A stretch of DNA of 31,164 nucleotides, from NCBI GenBank assembly GCA_964630225.1, contig CAZVUK010000011.1, positions 1 to 31,164 on the forward strand. The letters are read 5' to 3'. Of this stretch, positions 31,157 to 31,164 are shown one piece after another; position 1 is the first letter of the stretch; each line of letters begins with the position of its first letter. The notes under the pieces were generated by a model. That model was not told the DNA's origin, ran no database searches, and worked only from the letters and a program-made list of their open reading frames with translations. Position numbers and translations under genes: made by a program. The stretch is from CAYZRY01 sp964630225. Its GTDB lineage: Bacteria; Bacillota_I; Bacilli_A; RF39; UBA660.

Positions 31157-31164
31157 GTAGTTGG

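Noticed and set aside
1..31164. CRISPR arrays, tRNA or rRNA genes, insertion sequences
   Set aside because: No regularly spaced repeats, cloverleaf-type sequence, rRNA-like stretches or transposase genes were seen.

Overview
The window is an AT-rich, densely packed stretch of bacterial chromosome from a low-GC Firmicute (Bacilli / Mollicutes-related type). The signs are ftsA-ftsZ with sepF and divIVA, both PolC and DnaE replicases, a dnaG-rpoD-trmK run, a YmfF/YmfH-type M16 pair behind ftsK, a T-box leader before valS, and strong AGGAGG ribosome sites. TGA is used as a stop (for example at the second M16 gene, the 16644 gene and trmK) and Trp is TGG, so this is the standard bacterial code and not a Mycoplasma-type code. 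Presence of a type IV prepilin-like protein and a sortase-type surface-protein remnant would suit an uncultured host-associated lineage, but that placement is inference.

Region by region. 1-322: overlapping very small genes, one with a clear double-glycine leader, ending in a terminator; this looks like the end of a bacteriocin/secreted-peptide array that begins outside the window. 394-1149: a kinase-fold-like protein with degenerate catalytic motifs. 1205-3671: ftsA and ftsZ from a good sigma-A promoter, closed by a bidirectional terminator. 3674-4285 (minus): a membrane-anchored protein split by an in-frame TAA. 4354-9184: ftsK, then the M16 pair. 9200-11002: a stand-alone HerA-type ATPase. 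11006-11921: sepF and divIVA. 11943-12884: a 5'-truncated surface-protein remnant with an NPRTG sorting signal. 12889-13604: rpmB and a divergent small unknown gene, separated by nested inverted repeats. 13631-25852: the replication/transcription block dnaE, unknown gene, polC, lipoprotein, dnaG, rpoD, trmK. 25898-27612: a large prepilin-like protein with a tandemly repeated ectodomain. 27615-31137: a T-box leader with a GTA (Val) specifier controlling an HD-domain gene and valS.

Most of the window is core machinery: divisome assembly (FtsA, FtsZ, SepF, DivIVA, FtsK), replisome (DnaE, PolC, DnaG), transcription initiation (RpoD), translation (L28, ValS, TrmK). The accessory material is concentrated at 1-1149, 3674-4285, 11943-12884, 13090-13593 and 25930-27612. 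No rRNA, tRNA, CRISPR array or insertion sequence was seen. Apart from the peptide region at 1-369, no stretch longer than about 300 bases lacks a gene. The best candidate for something undescribed is the peptide array at the left edge.
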